Shown here: piece by piece, positions 32,397 to 43,100 of the stretch
How positions within the stretch are numbered: the first letter of the stretch is position 1
Layout of the letters: the number at the start of each line of letters is the position of its first letter
From: Opitutus sp.
Lineage (GTDB): Bacteria > Verrucomicrobiota > Verrucomicrobiia > Opitutales > Opitutaceae
Reading direction: 5' to 3'
Assembly (NCBI GenBank): GCA_009695305.1
Contig: SIBG01000018.1
Coordinates: 1 to 53,967 of the forward strand
Length of the DNA stretch: 53,967 bases
Translations under genes and position numbers: made by a program
The notes under the pieces: generated by a model
The model's input: the letters and a program-made list of their open reading frames with translations, nothing else
The model's database searches: none
Told to the model about the DNA's origin: nothing

Positions 32397-34013
32397 TCAC
32401 TTGATATTGATCGCATAAACTGTGGCGCGCTCGAGGTGGAGGCGGAGTTGATATTCGCTGGGCGGGAGACCTTCGAACGACATGTTGAAATTCTTCCACC
32501 GGACCTGGTGCCGCAGCGAGTCGCCGCGGATCGGGATGCAACTTTCCTTCGCATAGATGGGCGTCGATGCGCCCTTCACGTCGCCCTTCAACCGATAGCC
32601 GTCCTTGGTCAGCACCTCGACGCGGATGCTGCCCTGCGAGGCGTCGGCGTTGAGCGTGATGCCGCGGGTGAACGACCGAAGATTGAGCGGCTTGAGCGTG
32701 ATTTGTCCGATCTGGTCAATCGGCGTGATGCCGGCGAAGCGGTCGAGTGGCATCGTGGCGAGGCCGATGCCCGTGGGCTTGCGGATAAGCTCGCCCTTCC
32801 ACAAGCCGGAATAGGCGCCGTAGTAGAAGCGGATTTCGTCGTCGAGGACGACCGGCGTGGCGTTGCTCCAGATCGAGCCGCCGTCGAATTTGTCGCGGCT
32901 ATGCGTCACGTCGAGGAACGGCTCACGGCGAAACGGCCGGCTCCAGTCGAGCCCGTCGCGGGAGATCGCAAGCTCGATCGGCATCTCGCCGGTCGTCTCG
33001 CCGTCGAGCATCTGCAGCAGCGAAAAGTAAACACCGTGGCGGATGAACATCGGTCCACCATGAATCTGGATACCGCGGCGGCCGGGATGCACCTGGCCTT
33101 TGACACCCCGCTGAATGGGCGACCGATTTTCGAGGCCGGGGCCGTCGAATTCGTCGGGTGCGAGCATCAGCTGCGGCCGGCTCCAGTGCAGGAAGTCGCT
33201 GCTCTCGGTGCGTGCGACGGCGCGCTTCCAGATCGCAATGCCGTCCGGGCTGTCCGTCCACGTTTTGCAGAAGATCACGAATTTGTTCAGCCGCGGGTCG
33301 TAGCTGACATCGACGACATCGCTGAGCCCGAGCGGCATCCCGCCCTTGTAGCTGGCATCGTCGCGGAACGGCGGCGGCTCGCCCGCGCCGCCGAAGGAGC
33401 CCAGCAGCAGCCGCTCGGGATGGCGCCGCCAGTGAATGCCGTCCGGGGAAAACATCACGTAGAGCCCCGCGCTCTTCGGATCGTAACCGTGCGGGAGCTC
33501 GAAGCGCGCCATCTTGTAGCGGCGCGACGGATCGGGGTCGCGCGGATCGAAGACGACGGAGGCACCGTAGCTCTCGCCGCCAAGGAGCACGATGTTGTTG
33601 GCCGTGCTCTCCTTGAAGGGGAAGAGGCCGAGCGTGGGGCGGTGCCAGTGGAGGCCGTCCTTCGATTCGGCGTAGCAGACATTGGTCGCCTCGGGCGAGA
33701 GGCTGGCGAGCGCCTGATACCACAGCTGGTAGCGGCCGCCCTCGCGGTCGTGGTGGACGCTGCAGTAGGCGATGGTCATCTCCCACGGCTGGTCGTCGAG
33801 CAGGAGCGGGTTGGCGGGATGGCGCGTGAGCGGGCGCAGCACGCGCTTGGTGCCCGGGCGGTAGAGCACCGCCGCGTCGTCGACGAGGAGGATCGTGCGC
33901 GGCTCGTTTTCGGCCGGCTGGGCGCGCAGTTGCGGGGCACCGCCCGGCAAGGGAGCAAGCACGGTGGCAGCGGCGAGGACGGCCGCGCGCGACAAGGTGA
34001 GCGTAGGTTTCAT
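32397..34013 (-). CDS. Secreted beta-propeller paralogue 2 (type II)
   Basis: A 538-residue paralogue from ATG 34013, with a signal peptide (AAVLAAATVLAPLPGG). Motifs: LVDDAAVLYRPGTKR, YAESKDGLHWHRP, DPRDPDPSRRYKMARFE, MFSPDGIHWRR, RTESSDFLHWSRP, IQIHGGPMFIRHG and SRDGLDWSRPFRR. The second Asp of the usual DDxDV motif is Ala here (DDAAV), as a notable variation. An insertion near the C-terminus (KGDVKGASTPIYAKE) lengthens the sandwich domain. The start overlaps the stop of the upstream gene as ATGA, and a longer upstream reading was rejected because it overlaps that gene's C-terminus. Confidence 0.8.
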   Translation of the reverse strand: MKPTLTLSRAAVLAAATVLAPLPGGAPQLRAQPAENEPRTILLVDDAAVLYRPGTKRVLRPLTRHPANPLLLDDQPWEMTIAYCSVHHDREGGRYQLWYQALASLSPEATNVCYAESKDGLHWHRPTLGLFPFKESTANNIVLLGGESYGASVVFDPRDPDPSRRYKMARFELPHGYDPKSAGLYVMFSPDGIHWRRHPERLLLGSFGGAGEPPPFRDDASYKGGMPLGLSDVVDVSYDPRLNKFVIFCKTWTDSPDGIAIWKRAVARTESSDFLHWSRPQLMLAPDEFDGPGLENRSPIQRGVKGQVHPGRRGIQIHGGPMFIRHGVYFSLLQMLDGETTGEMPIELAISRDGLDWSRPFRREPFLDVTHSRDKFDGGSIWSNATPVVLDDEIRFYYGAYSGLWKGELIRKPTGIGLATMPLDRFAGITPIDQIGQITLKPLNLRSFTRGITLNADASQGSIRVEVLTKDGYRLKGDVKGASTPIYAKESCIPIRGDSLRHQVRWKNFNMSFEGLPPSEYQLRLHLERATVYAINIK

Positions 34014-35581
34014 TCGAGAGTCAGGGCGAACAGCTCGGCGTTTTCGAGATGCACGCGGAGCATGTGCCGGCCGGGCGGCAGATCGCGGAGCGTGCGACCC
34101 TTCCACGCCACGCGATGCCGGAGCGAATCGGATTCGATCGGGATGGAGTCGGCCTTGGTAAAGCCCGGGATGCGGTAGCCGTCGTCGAGCACCTCGACGC
34201 GGATCGCGCCCCGCGAAGCGTCGGCGTTGAGCGTGAGCGAGCTGAAGGCGCGCAGATCGCGGGGTTTGAACGTGACCTGGCCGATTCGGTCGAGCGGCCG
34301 GATTGCGGCAAAGCGATCCATCGGCAGCGTGCCGAGCCCGACGCCCGTGAACTTGTAGCCGGGGGCGTAGGCGTTCCACGGCGTCTCGTAGCCGCCATAG
34401 TAAAACCGGATTTCGTCGGACAGCATGACGGGCGTGGCGTTGCTCATGATCCAGCCGCCGTCGAAATCGCGGCCGTGCGTAATCGGGATGAACCAGTCGC
34501 CGCGAAACGGACGCGACCAGTTGTAGCCGTCGCGACTGATGGCGAGCTCGACGGGCATCCCGCCGGTGCGCTCATAATCCACGACCTGCAGCAGGCAGAA
34601 GTAGATCCCCTTGTGGAAGAACGCGGGACCGCCGTGGAGTTGCACGCCCGTCCGCGAGCCGCCATAGGCGCCGGGCGTGATGCCGTCGTGCTCGTCTGGC
34701 GCGAGCGCGAGCTGCGGCTTCGACCAGTGGATGAAGTCCTTGCTGTCGGTGCGCACGACCGCCCGCTTCCAACTCTGGCCATTCGGGCCGTCGATCCAGG
34801 TCTTGGCGAAGATCATGAACAACTCGCGCGGCGGATCGTAGGCGACGTCGATCACATCGCTCACGGAGAGCGGCGAGCCGGTTTTGTCTTCGGGGTCGTT
34901 CTGAAACGGCGGGTCGCCCTTGCGGCCGTAGTCGCCGTGGACGAGAGGCAATTGGGCAAGATCGTAATTGCCCCGCGGAATCGGCGGCGGCGAGTCCGGC
35001 CGCGCGTAGCGGGTCCACCGAATGCCATCGGGCGAGAACGCCACGTAGAGGCCGGGCCACGGTGCGACGTAGCCGTTGGGCATCTCCCACTTCGCCATCT
35101 TGTAGCGCCGGGCGGGATCCGGATCGCGCGGATCGAAGACGACGGCGGCGCTGTAGGAATTGCTGCCGCCGGGCAACACGATGTTGGTCTTCGCGCCCTT
35201 CGCGTGCGGGTGCAGGTCGAACTCCGGCTTGATCCAGCGCAGGCCGTCCGCGGATTCCGCGTAGCAAATCTTGCCGCCCCCGCCGCCGCCGTAGCCCTGA
35301 TACCAAAGCTGAAAACGTCCGGTGGCTGGGTCACGGTGGACGCTGCAATAGGCGATCTGGCCCTCCCACGGTTTGTCAGGGACGATGACCGCCTGGGGGT
35401 GCCGTTTCACCTGCTGCAACACGCGCTTGGTCCCGGGGCGGTAGAGGATCTCGTGGTCGTCCACGAGCAGGAGGGTTTGAACAGCAGCGGCCACCTCGAT
35501 GCTGCACGCCACGCCGGCCAACACGAGCGCCGCCCAACCGCCGCCGATACAACGCCCACCGATGCCGGCGCAAGTGATCAT
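34010..35581 (-). CDS. Secreted beta-propeller paralogue 1 (type II)
   Basis: First of the nine tandem copies; 523 residues from ATG 35581. A signal peptide (WAALVLAGVACSIEVAAA) is followed by LVDDHEILYRPGTKR, VHRDPATGRFQLWYQ, a glycine-rich loop, YAESADGLRWIKP, DPARRYKMAKWE, AFSPDGIRWTR, RTDSKDFIHWSKP (Asp replaces the usual Glu of RTES), VQLHGGPAFFHKG and SRDGYNWSRPFRG. The C-terminus is HLENAELFALTLE. A ~25-residue insertion after the FSPDGIRW blade is unique to it. It overlaps both neighbours by 4 bp. Confidence 0.8.
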   Translation of the reverse strand: MITCAGIGGRCIGGGWAALVLAGVACSIEVAAAVQTLLLVDDHEILYRPGTKRVLQQVKRHPQAVIVPDKPWEGQIAYCSVHRDPATGRFQLWYQGYGGGGGGKICYAESADGLRWIKPEFDLHPHAKGAKTNIVLPGGSNSYSAAVVFDPRDPDPARRYKMAKWEMPNGYVAPWPGLYVAFSPDGIRWTRYARPDSPPPIPRGNYDLAQLPLVHGDYGRKGDPPFQNDPEDKTGSPLSVSDVIDVAYDPPRELFMIFAKTWIDGPNGQSWKRAVVRTDSKDFIHWSKPQLALAPDEHDGITPGAYGGSRTGVQLHGGPAFFHKGIYFCLLQVVDYERTGGMPVELAISRDGYNWSRPFRGDWFIPITHGRDFDGGWIMSNATPVMLSDEIRFYYGGYETPWNAYAPGYKFTGVGLGTLPMDRFAAIRPLDRIGQVTFKPRDLRAFSSLTLNADASRGAIRVEVLDDGYRIPGFTKADSIPIESDSLRHRVAWKGRTLRDLPPGRHMLRVHLENAELFALTLE

Positions 35582-37080
35582 CGGTATTCCTCGCTTGAAA
35601 ATCGGATGGAATACAGATCGGCGTCCTTCATCGCGAAGCGCAACCGGATCGGCTGGCCCGCCCAGGCGCTGAGGTCGGCGCCGCCCTTCCATCGCACGAT
35701 GTGCTCGATGCGGTCGCCGATGATTTCCGGGCAGTCGGCGAGCGAGAAACCGCTAATCGGGTTTCCTGCGGCCGTCTGAAGCTCCACTCGCACCGAGCCC
35801 GCCGCAGACGTCGCGTAATTCAACACGAGGCGGCCGCCGGAGAGCGTCAGCGGCTTCGTGATCATCTCGCCGCCGGCGTAGGGCGCGTGGACGGACGCGA
35901 AGCCATCGAGGCGCAGCGTGTAGCGCCGGATATGAACGGAGGGCAGCGCGTATTCCTTCGTCACGAACAGGCTCATCTCGTTTGGGCCGGTCGGCACGAT
36001 GCCGAGCAGCGGATAGTTCGAGCGCGTGCTCCAGTTCTCGAAGCCGGGCCCCGGCCGCACCCAGCCTTCCAGAAACGTGCGGTCGTAGAATTGATCGCCG
36101 CGCGTGGACATCAGCACGGCGTCGCTGCAGTCCGCGAAGTTGGCCTTGCCGAATGTCGCGGCATCCTCCTCGGAAACGGCGCGCCGGCCCTGCATAAAAC
36201 GCGCCGCGGTCGCGATGTAGAGGTGCGGCGCGCGAAAATACGGGTGCGTCTGGTTGATATACATCTGCTCCATCGGCGCCGTCTCGCCCAAGCGCCGGTA
36301 GGCCATCGTCTCGCCCTTGCCCCAACGGACGAAGTCGTCGCTCGTGGCGCGCGAGATTTGGCGCAGGCCGGTGGCGCCACCCGATTTTGTGCGGTAATAG
36401 CAGACGTATTTTTTCTCGGCGACGGACCAGAATGAGACGTTCTGCGAATCGAACGCGCCCTCGGTCATCACGGGCTGTTCGCGCAGCAAGCGCCAGCGGA
36501 TGCCGTCGGCGGAAACGAACGCGAGCAACTCCCATCGCTTGTCATCCGCGGTGCGCAGCAGGCCGAGCGCCTTGTAACGCTGGTCCGGTGACGCCGCGGG
36601 ATTGGCGTCGAGGAACGGGCTGAACGAATGGCTGCCGGCCCGACCGGCGAGGATGATGTTGTTGGCCTTGGAGCCGGCAAACTCGTGGAGTCCCAGGTTC
36701 GGCTTCGTCCACACGACGCCGTCCGGGGACTCCGCGTAGCAGTAGCGGCCGTTGGTCATCGACGCGTTACCGCGATAATAGAGCCGGTAGGTCCCGCCGT
36801 CCTTGATCACGGTGCCGTAGCCCGTGTTGGTGTCCTCCCATGGCACGTCGCCGGGCTTCAGCGCGGGGCCACGGTCGATCGGCGCATGCAGTCGCCATTC
36901 CGCGCCGTTCATCCGCTCGACGAGAAAATCGTCGACGAAGAGTTCGCGCCGGCCACCGAGATCGACGACTGCGGGCGCGGCGCTTGCGGCAACCGCCGGG
37001 CCGGCCACCGCGAGAAGGGCGCACCCAAAGCATCGAGAGAGATAGGACAGGCGGGGCATGGAGAATTTGGGCGATTTCAT
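35578..37080 (-). CDS. Secreted beta-propeller protein, second subfamily
   Basis: About 500 residues with a signal peptide (CFGCALLAVAGPAVAAS) and the N-terminal motif DLGGRRELFVDDFLV. Blade-like motifs: YAESPDGVVWTKPNLG, QRYKALGL, FVSADGIRWRLL, YINQTHPYFRAPHLY and YDRTFLEGWVRPG. The closest relative in the window is the protein at 12526-13875; relation to the nine-copy family is more distant but visible in the FVDD and YAES-DG-WTKP motifs. It lies between a TonB receptor (22 bp) and the array (4-bp overlap), so it is co-transcribed. ATG 37080 was chosen because earlier starts run into the receptor gene; 37059 is an alternative. Confidence 0.8.
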   Translation of the reverse strand: MKSPKFSMPRLSYLSRCFGCALLAVAGPAVAASAAPAVVDLGGRRELFVDDFLVERMNGAEWRLHAPIDRGPALKPGDVPWEDTNTGYGTVIKDGGTYRLYYRGNASMTNGRYCYAESPDGVVWTKPNLGLHEFAGSKANNIILAGRAGSHSFSPFLDANPAASPDQRYKALGLLRTADDKRWELLAFVSADGIRWRLLREQPVMTEGAFDSQNVSFWSVAEKKYVCYYRTKSGGATGLRQISRATSDDFVRWGKGETMAYRRLGETAPMEQMYINQTHPYFRAPHLYIATAARFMQGRRAVSEEDAATFGKANFADCSDAVLMSTRGDQFYDRTFLEGWVRPGPGFENWSTRSNYPLLGIVPTGPNEMSLFVTKEYALPSVHIRRYTLRLDGFASVHAPYAGGEMITKPLTLSGGRLVLNYATSAAGSVRVELQTAAGNPISGFSLADCPEIIGDRIEHIVRWKGGADLSAWAGQPIRLRFAMKDADLYSIRFSSEEYR

Positions 37081-37102
37081 AACTAGTCGCACCGTGACAG
37101 GA

Positions 37103-40057
37103 TCAAAAATCAACGCCCGTGGAAAAAATGTAGGTGCGCGGGACTTGATCGATCGTCGCATCCAAATTCCCGCTCCATCCGGTCGTGGGGTTCGGCAGCA
37201 CGAGCACGCCGTAGCGATTGAAAATATTGTTCACGTTAATCTGGGCGGACCACGTGAACCGGGAAAATTTGTGCCGGTAGCCCACCATGGAATCGAATCT
37301 CACCAGCGTGGGCTGGCGGAAAAGCGCCCGCGGCACTCCGGGCGCGACGTTTGCCACGTAATAGTTATACATATTCCGTCTCCAACCAAGTCCCGCGGTT
37401 CCGCCGACGGTCAGCCCTTTCAGCCGACCGGAGCGGAAGGAATAGGCGTTGGTGAAATTCATGCTGATCTCCGGGTAGCCGACGGTGGAATCGCCCGCCT
37501 TGGTCACGACGATTTTTCCCGGCGGAGTGAAGCCGGGATTGATCTGGATGGCGGAAATCGGCAGACCGGTGGCGCCGGTCAGAATCGGCCCATGGACGAG
37601 ATCCACCACTCGCAAGACTCTCGCGACATTGGTGGCGGAGCCGATCGCCCCCGACAAGGCCGTCGGAGTCGCATAATAGACGCCGGGAGCATTCATCATC
37701 GCCAGGGTCAGCGGAATGGCTCCAGGCGTGGTGGCGGTTGCCACCGGCGAATTCGCATTGAACGTCGGGTTTACGTAAACGAGGGCACCATCCTTGTAGG
37801 TCACCTGCCCGGAGCCGTTGGAATAAAACTGGTCGTTATACAGCTGCGCGTAGGCATTGGTGCTCCCAACGGTGCCCTTGATCAGCGCCGCGGAGAGACG
37901 CATCCGCCAGCCGGCCGAGGGCGCCGCCGTCAGCACCGCCTGCGCCCCGCGCGATTTGCGCTCGATCAAGACAACATTGCCCGGAACGCCGAGCTGACCA
38001 TTGAGCCCGGCCGGGTTGATCGCCGTCGTGAAATTCCCGTTGATCGTCCAGTTTTCATTCTTGGTCTCGACTCCATACACCCCGATTGAACCCGAGACGG
38101 AGCCATCGGCATTGGCGATCTTAAGCCCGACTTCATAACCAACCACCTTGGACGTCTTCAATTCTTCGCCATACGGGTCGCGATTGTTCGAACCTTCCCC
38201 ATTGGTGCTCGAGACTCCGAAATACGGGAACAGCCCACGCGCCAGCCTCAGGGTGGCGCCGGCGTTGTAGCTGGTGGCATCGGGGGTGTCGATTACGACG
38301 ACCGGGCCGGTCTGATTGACCGTGCGCCGATAAATGCCGCCGCGGCGAATTCCCGCCATCGTGTTCAAGCGGCCCTCCAGCCAGTCGGTCATGACGGCGC
38401 CAAAAACCGCCCGGTTCAATAGCGCCGTCTGCGTGTATTGCTGCCCTCCGATCGTGGCACCATGCGGATTGGCAGGGGAGGCCAACGCCGGATTGGGCGG
38501 ATTCGCCACCATCTGCACGTAGTTGACTCCGTTCCAAGTCACGCGCTGATCCCAGGGGCGAAACGCCGGTTCGCTGACCGGACCCCGGTCGATGGCCCAG
38601 GCAAACGGCGGGATGATCGTGCGACCGTTGGTGGACAAGCCGCTGTTGGCTTTGCCCGGAACGACATTGAGGTTGAAGCTGCTGTCGGCCAAAAAATAAT
38701 TATACACAATCAGGCCGGAATTGATGCGTTGGAAGTCCGCGCCAACGATCGTTTGATTGCGGGCGCGGCCGCCAAACAGATTGTTTTGGGCGAGGAGCGA
38801 AAAACGCACTCCTTTCACTTTCCGCGGCTCCTGTTGCCCGCTGCCATTGGTCTTGGAAATCGACCAGTGTCCCGGCAAAAGGTTCGATGCGGCGGTCGGA
38901 GAAAGAAACGTCGCGGCGGACGTGGCGTAGCGATCGTCGGTATCCTGATAGCCGAGCGAAAGCTGCGACGAGAGCCATGGCACCCACTGGGTTTCGATGC
39001 TCAATTGCCCGCCGGACGCTTTCGTCCGCTCGCTTTTCCACCAACCCTCCAGCGAATCGAGGTTCCGCCAATTGAGGAAGCCGTTGCCAATGACACCCGC
39101 TCCGCTGGCTCCGGAGACACTCGCCGCCATCTGATTCGTCGCCAGCAGATATTGGAGAGTCTGGCCGTGGCGGCTGTCGAACGCCACGCTTCCGGCGTTC
39201 AGCGTCAAGTGACCGGTGTTGATGCGGCGATCCAGATCGGTGTATTGACCCGTCAGACGGATCGTCGTGTTGGCGAACGGCCGGTAAGCCACCTGCAAAT
39301 AGTAGCCGCTCGCCGGTCCGCCGATGTCGTCGCGATAGGTGCCCACGTCCTGGCGCATCAACGTTCCCCGCACAGCAATCCTGCCGCGGCTCACGCCGAA
39401 GTCCATCTGCGCAAAATCGTGGCCGTCGCTGTCGGTGCGAAAATCGACGGAAACGAAGGCGGGCTTGTTGAAGCGAGCCTGCTTGGATTGCAGGTTGATG
39501 ACTCCGCCCGGACCGCCGCTGCCGTAGAGCAGGGATTGCGGTCCCATGATCGCCTCCACGCGTTCGGTCGCGAAGCTGAGGGAAAGCCCGCTGCCGGCCT
39601 TCAAGGGCGGCAGAAATCCGTCCACCACCATGACGGCGCTGGCCAGGCCACGGATCGTAATGCGGCTGCCGCGGTCGAGCGGCTGGATATTCGACGAGGT
39701 GCCGGAATCCGTATTGTTGCCGTTCGTATCGGCGCCGGCGATGAAAGTCCCAATCAAGGATTCGATCCGGGTTTCGGCCACATCTTTCATGAAGGCCTCG
39801 GTCAGGATATCGGCGGAGATCGGGAGGGTTTCCAGCCGCGCCTTGAAGCCAGTCAGCGAACTGGAGTTGATCGCGCCGTAACTTGTATCGGAGTCGGCCT
39901 CCACTTCGAACGCGCTCAGTTTCACGATTTCATCGGGCTTCTTTGGTGCGCCGGACGGCGGGGTCACCTGCGCATGCGCGCAGAGGGCGGTCATCATCAG
40001 CGCGCCCAGCGTCCACCGGGAGGCAGGCGCGATCGGGACACTCTTTGAGGTGTTCAT
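37103..40057 (-). CDS. TonB-dependent outer-membrane receptor
   Basis: A 984-residue receptor with a signal peptide (LGALMMTALCAHAQ) and a short acidic linker with VKLSAFEVEADSDTSYG, the typical pre-plug region of Opitutaceae receptors. A plug domain follows (RGLASAVMVVDGF, YGSGGPGGVINLQSK), then a long beta-barrel ending in phenylalanine (FSTGVDF), as needed for outer-membrane insertion. Such receptors import oligosaccharides or siderophores using TonB energy. It lacks the carboxypeptidase-like N-terminal domain seen in its neighbour. No SusD-like partner is present, as is usual outside the Bacteroidota. Co-transcribed with the propeller array, it is the probable glycan importer. Confidence 0.9.
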   Translation of the reverse strand: MNTSKSVPIAPASRWTLGALMMTALCAHAQVTPPSGAPKKPDEIVKLSAFEVEADSDTSYGAINSSSLTGFKARLETLPISADILTEAFMKDVAETRIESLIGTFIAGADTNGNNTDSGTSSNIQPLDRGSRITIRGLASAVMVVDGFLPPLKAGSGLSLSFATERVEAIMGPQSLLYGSGGPGGVINLQSKQARFNKPAFVSVDFRTDSDGHDFAQMDFGVSRGRIAVRGTLMRQDVGTYRDDIGGPASGYYLQVAYRPFANTTIRLTGQYTDLDRRINTGHLTLNAGSVAFDSRHGQTLQYLLATNQMAASVSGASGAGVIGNGFLNWRNLDSLEGWWKSERTKASGGQLSIETQWVPWLSSQLSLGYQDTDDRYATSAATFLSPTAASNLLPGHWSISKTNGSGQQEPRKVKGVRFSLLAQNNLFGGRARNQTIVGADFQRINSGLIVYNYFLADSSFNLNVVPGKANSGLSTNGRTIIPPFAWAIDRGPVSEPAFRPWDQRVTWNGVNYVQMVANPPNPALASPANPHGATIGGQQYTQTALLNRAVFGAVMTDWLEGRLNTMAGIRRGGIYRRTVNQTGPVVVIDTPDATSYNAGATLRLARGLFPYFGVSSTNGEGSNNRDPYGEELKTSKVVGYEVGLKIANADGSVSGSIGVYGVETKNENWTINGNFTTAINPAGLNGQLGVPGNVVLIERKSRGAQAVLTAAPSAGWRMRLSAALIKGTVGSTNAYAQLYNDQFYSNGSGQVTYKDGALVYVNPTFNANSPVATATTPGAIPLTLAMMNAPGVYYATPTALSGAIGSATNVARVLRVVDLVHGPILTGATGLPISAIQINPGFTPPGKIVVTKAGDSTVGYPEISMNFTNAYSFRSGRLKGLTVGGTAGLGWRRNMYNYYVANVAPGVPRALFRQPTLVRFDSMVGYRHKFSRFTWSAQINVNNIFNRYGVLVLPNPTTGWSGNLDATIDQVPRTYIFSTGVDF

Positions 40058-40189
40058 GGCGATCGTGGGGTTGGGGGTTTTGTGGGTCGAAAGGTGCCGG
40101 CCGTCCGAGACGAGATCGCTCCCAGGCTCGAGCCTACGTGTCGGGGTGCTGCGCTGAATTGGGGAGGAGCGGAGGCCCGGCCATCAGGT

Positions 40190-43100
40190 TTAGAAATTAC
40201 CCCGGACGCCGAAAGTCATCGTGGCGCCGTTGGTGGTCGAGCGGAACGGGCGGCTCTCGTAGCCGGTATACCATCGCTGCGGTTTGTCGAAGAGGTTGGC
40301 GACGTCGCAGAAGAGCGACACGCCGCGGCGCAACTGATAGTTGACGCTCGTGTTCACGACCGTGCGGCTGAAGAGATAGACGCGGGCGGCCTGTGTGGTG
40401 GAGGCCGTGGTGAGGTGACTGCCGGTGTAGTTGGCATTGATCCGGCCGGTAAAACCACGCCAGCGATAACTGAGCCGACGTTGCCGCTGTGTGGAATGAA
40501 GCCCAACACCTCGGTCGTGGACACGGCACTGCCGGTGCCATAGTCGCCCTTCGTGTCGAGCACCGTGAAGTTCGCAAATACCCCGAGGCCGCGCAGCACC
40601 CCGGGCAGGAACGTGAGCTCCTGCTGGTAGCTGAACTCCCAACCCTTGATTTTGGCCGAGCCAGTGTTGGTTTGGGAGGTAATCGAGTAGCCGGCGTATT
40701 CGCCGCCGTAACCGTTGTCGGCGCCGGCGCCGACGACGCCCGCATTGCCGCTCGAGATGTAGTCCTTGATGGACTTGTGGAAGAACCCGACGCTGAACTG
40801 TCCGACCGGTTCAAAATAATACTCCAGCGCCGCGTCCCAGTTTTCAGAGTATTGCGGTTTGAGCGACGGGTTGTTGACGGTGAGGATGAGCGTGTTGTTG
40901 TTCGGCGTTTCCACCGGGAGCAGGCTGCCCGGCGGCGGACGGCCGATGGTATTCGACCAACTCAGGCGACCCTGCAGCCGACTGGTGAACCGATAGACGG
41001 CATGCGCGCTCGGGAACAGGTTCGTGTAATCGCCGCTGATCTTTTTCGGATGATTCCAGTCGGCCTGGGCGGCGGCGACGGCATTCGCGGTGCGTTGCGC
41101 GGTGGTCGAGAGCACGCGGGCCTGGACGAAGCCCTTGCTCGAATCGCGCGCGCGTTCGGCGCGCACGCCGCCGAGCAGGTTGAGCGCGCCAAAGCGCGCC
41201 TGCCCTTGAAGGTAAGTCGCGCCGAGGGTTTCCCACAGGCTGTTTGTGCTGCGGAATTTCAACGTCTCGTCGGTGTAGACGTCCTCAATCCACTGGGCGG
41301 GATTGTCGCGCACGTCCTGCGCCGCCAGCGAAGCGCTGACAAACGGGAAGCGCTGCGCCGCCAGCAAGGAGAAGGAAGGTGTGACAGGCTCGACGAATTT
41401 CGCGAGCGATGGGCCGGTGTAGTTCCAGCGCTTGTCGGAGGTGCTCGTGATGCGCTCCTCGCGGCTGAAAAGAAGGCCCGCCTTGATCGTGGCCGGAAAC
41501 TTCGCGGGCAACACATAGCTCGCGTTGGTGTTGGCCGAGAAGATGTTCACCTCGCGCACCGAATCGCGGGCCACCAGCAGCGCCGAACCGTAGTTGCGGA
41601 TGTCGAACCAGCTCGGGCCCTCGGTCTGGGTGAGTGTGGGCCGGATCGCGTCCGCGGTGCGATCGAAAATCCAGCCGACGTTGGGGACGCTGTATTGGAG
41701 GACACCGCCGCCGGCGTTGCCGAAGCGCTTGCTGGTGCCGACGCTGTTGTGGCTGGAGCTGTAGTTGGTGGCGTAGTCGAGTTTCAGTGCGTCGAACGCG
41801 TGCTTCGCCCCGAGGGAGAATTTGCGATCGCGCGGGTTGGTGCTGATGAGATCCGTTTCGAGCCGCATGATCGAGGCGGGGAGCGCGCGGATCTGCGTCC
41901 GGAGATTGGTGTAGCCGGGCAGCATGGAGCCGGTCGTGCCCGTGGGCTGGCCGTTGGGGCCGAGCGTCGCAACGGTCTGCGCGCCGACCGCGGTGGCCGA
42001 CCAGAGGCGGTAGAACGGCAGCATGCCATCGCTGTAAAGCGCGGTGGCGTAGAGATCGGTGTTCTTGCTGACGCGGTATTCGACCTTCAGCGTGGCGCTC
42101 ATCTGCTTCGGCCCGGTGATGACGTCGGCCATGTGGCTCATGTAGACGCCGACCTGATCGTCGAGGACGTTCGTGCGGTGGTAATTGATGTTACGGAAAT
42201 ACGCCGCGAGGTTCTCGCTGTAGACGCCGTCGAGCGAGATGCCCAGGTTCTTCCTGCCGCCGAAAACACTGAACACCTCCTGGTAGCCGAAGCCCGTCTG
42301 CGGGTGCAGCGCACGCTCATCGCGCGCGGGAATCTGCTCGTAGAAGGTGGGCGCCCAGCGTGCGCCGAGCTTGTAGGTGAAACGCCGCTTCTCGGACATG
42401 CTCAGGGTCGAGCGCGTCTTCACGTTGATGGCGCCGCCGAGCGCATCGGCGCGCATCTCGGGCGTCGGCGCCTTGATCACCTCGATCTCCTCGAACATCG
42501 CGCCGGAAATCGTGAAGGTGCGCGGGGTCCGATCGGTCGAGCTCGAGCCCGGCTGCACTTCGCCATCGATCATCAGATTGTTCAGCGCGGGGGACGTGCC
42601 GCGAATGCCCACGGTGGCCATGACGCCCTCCTCGTTCAACCCGCCCGCGATGCCCGGCATCCGGATCAGCAATTCGCCGAGGTTCTCGTTCGGCATGCTG
42701 CCCAGGGCGTCGAGCGCCTGCACCGTGGTGACGTTGGGCGCGTTGCGCTGCCGCGTGATCGAGGCGGCATTGCCCTCGCGCTCGCCGACGACCACCAGAC
42801 CTTCCAGTTGGTAAATGGGCGAACGGAGTTCAACTTCGACGGTGACCGTTTGCCGCGGATTTATCCGAACCGAGCGCGTGTCCGGTTTCACGCCGGTGTA
42901 GCTGCTGACGAGGGTGTAGTTTCCGGGCGGGACGTTGTTGAAAACGAATTGGCCACTCTTGTCGGACAGCACCTGCCAGCCCAGCTCCCGCAATTCGACA
43001 AACGCCCCATCGAGGTGGAGCCTCGTGTCGACATTCGTGATATTTCCCACCACGCGGCCAGTCTCGGAAGAGTCGGCGGCGCGAGATGCGGCTGGCGCCA

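Noticed and set aside
28289..34178. Long plus-strand frames opposite the propeller array
   Set aside because: They are antisense shadows of the minus-strand paralogues and change with them; no domain, no start signals.
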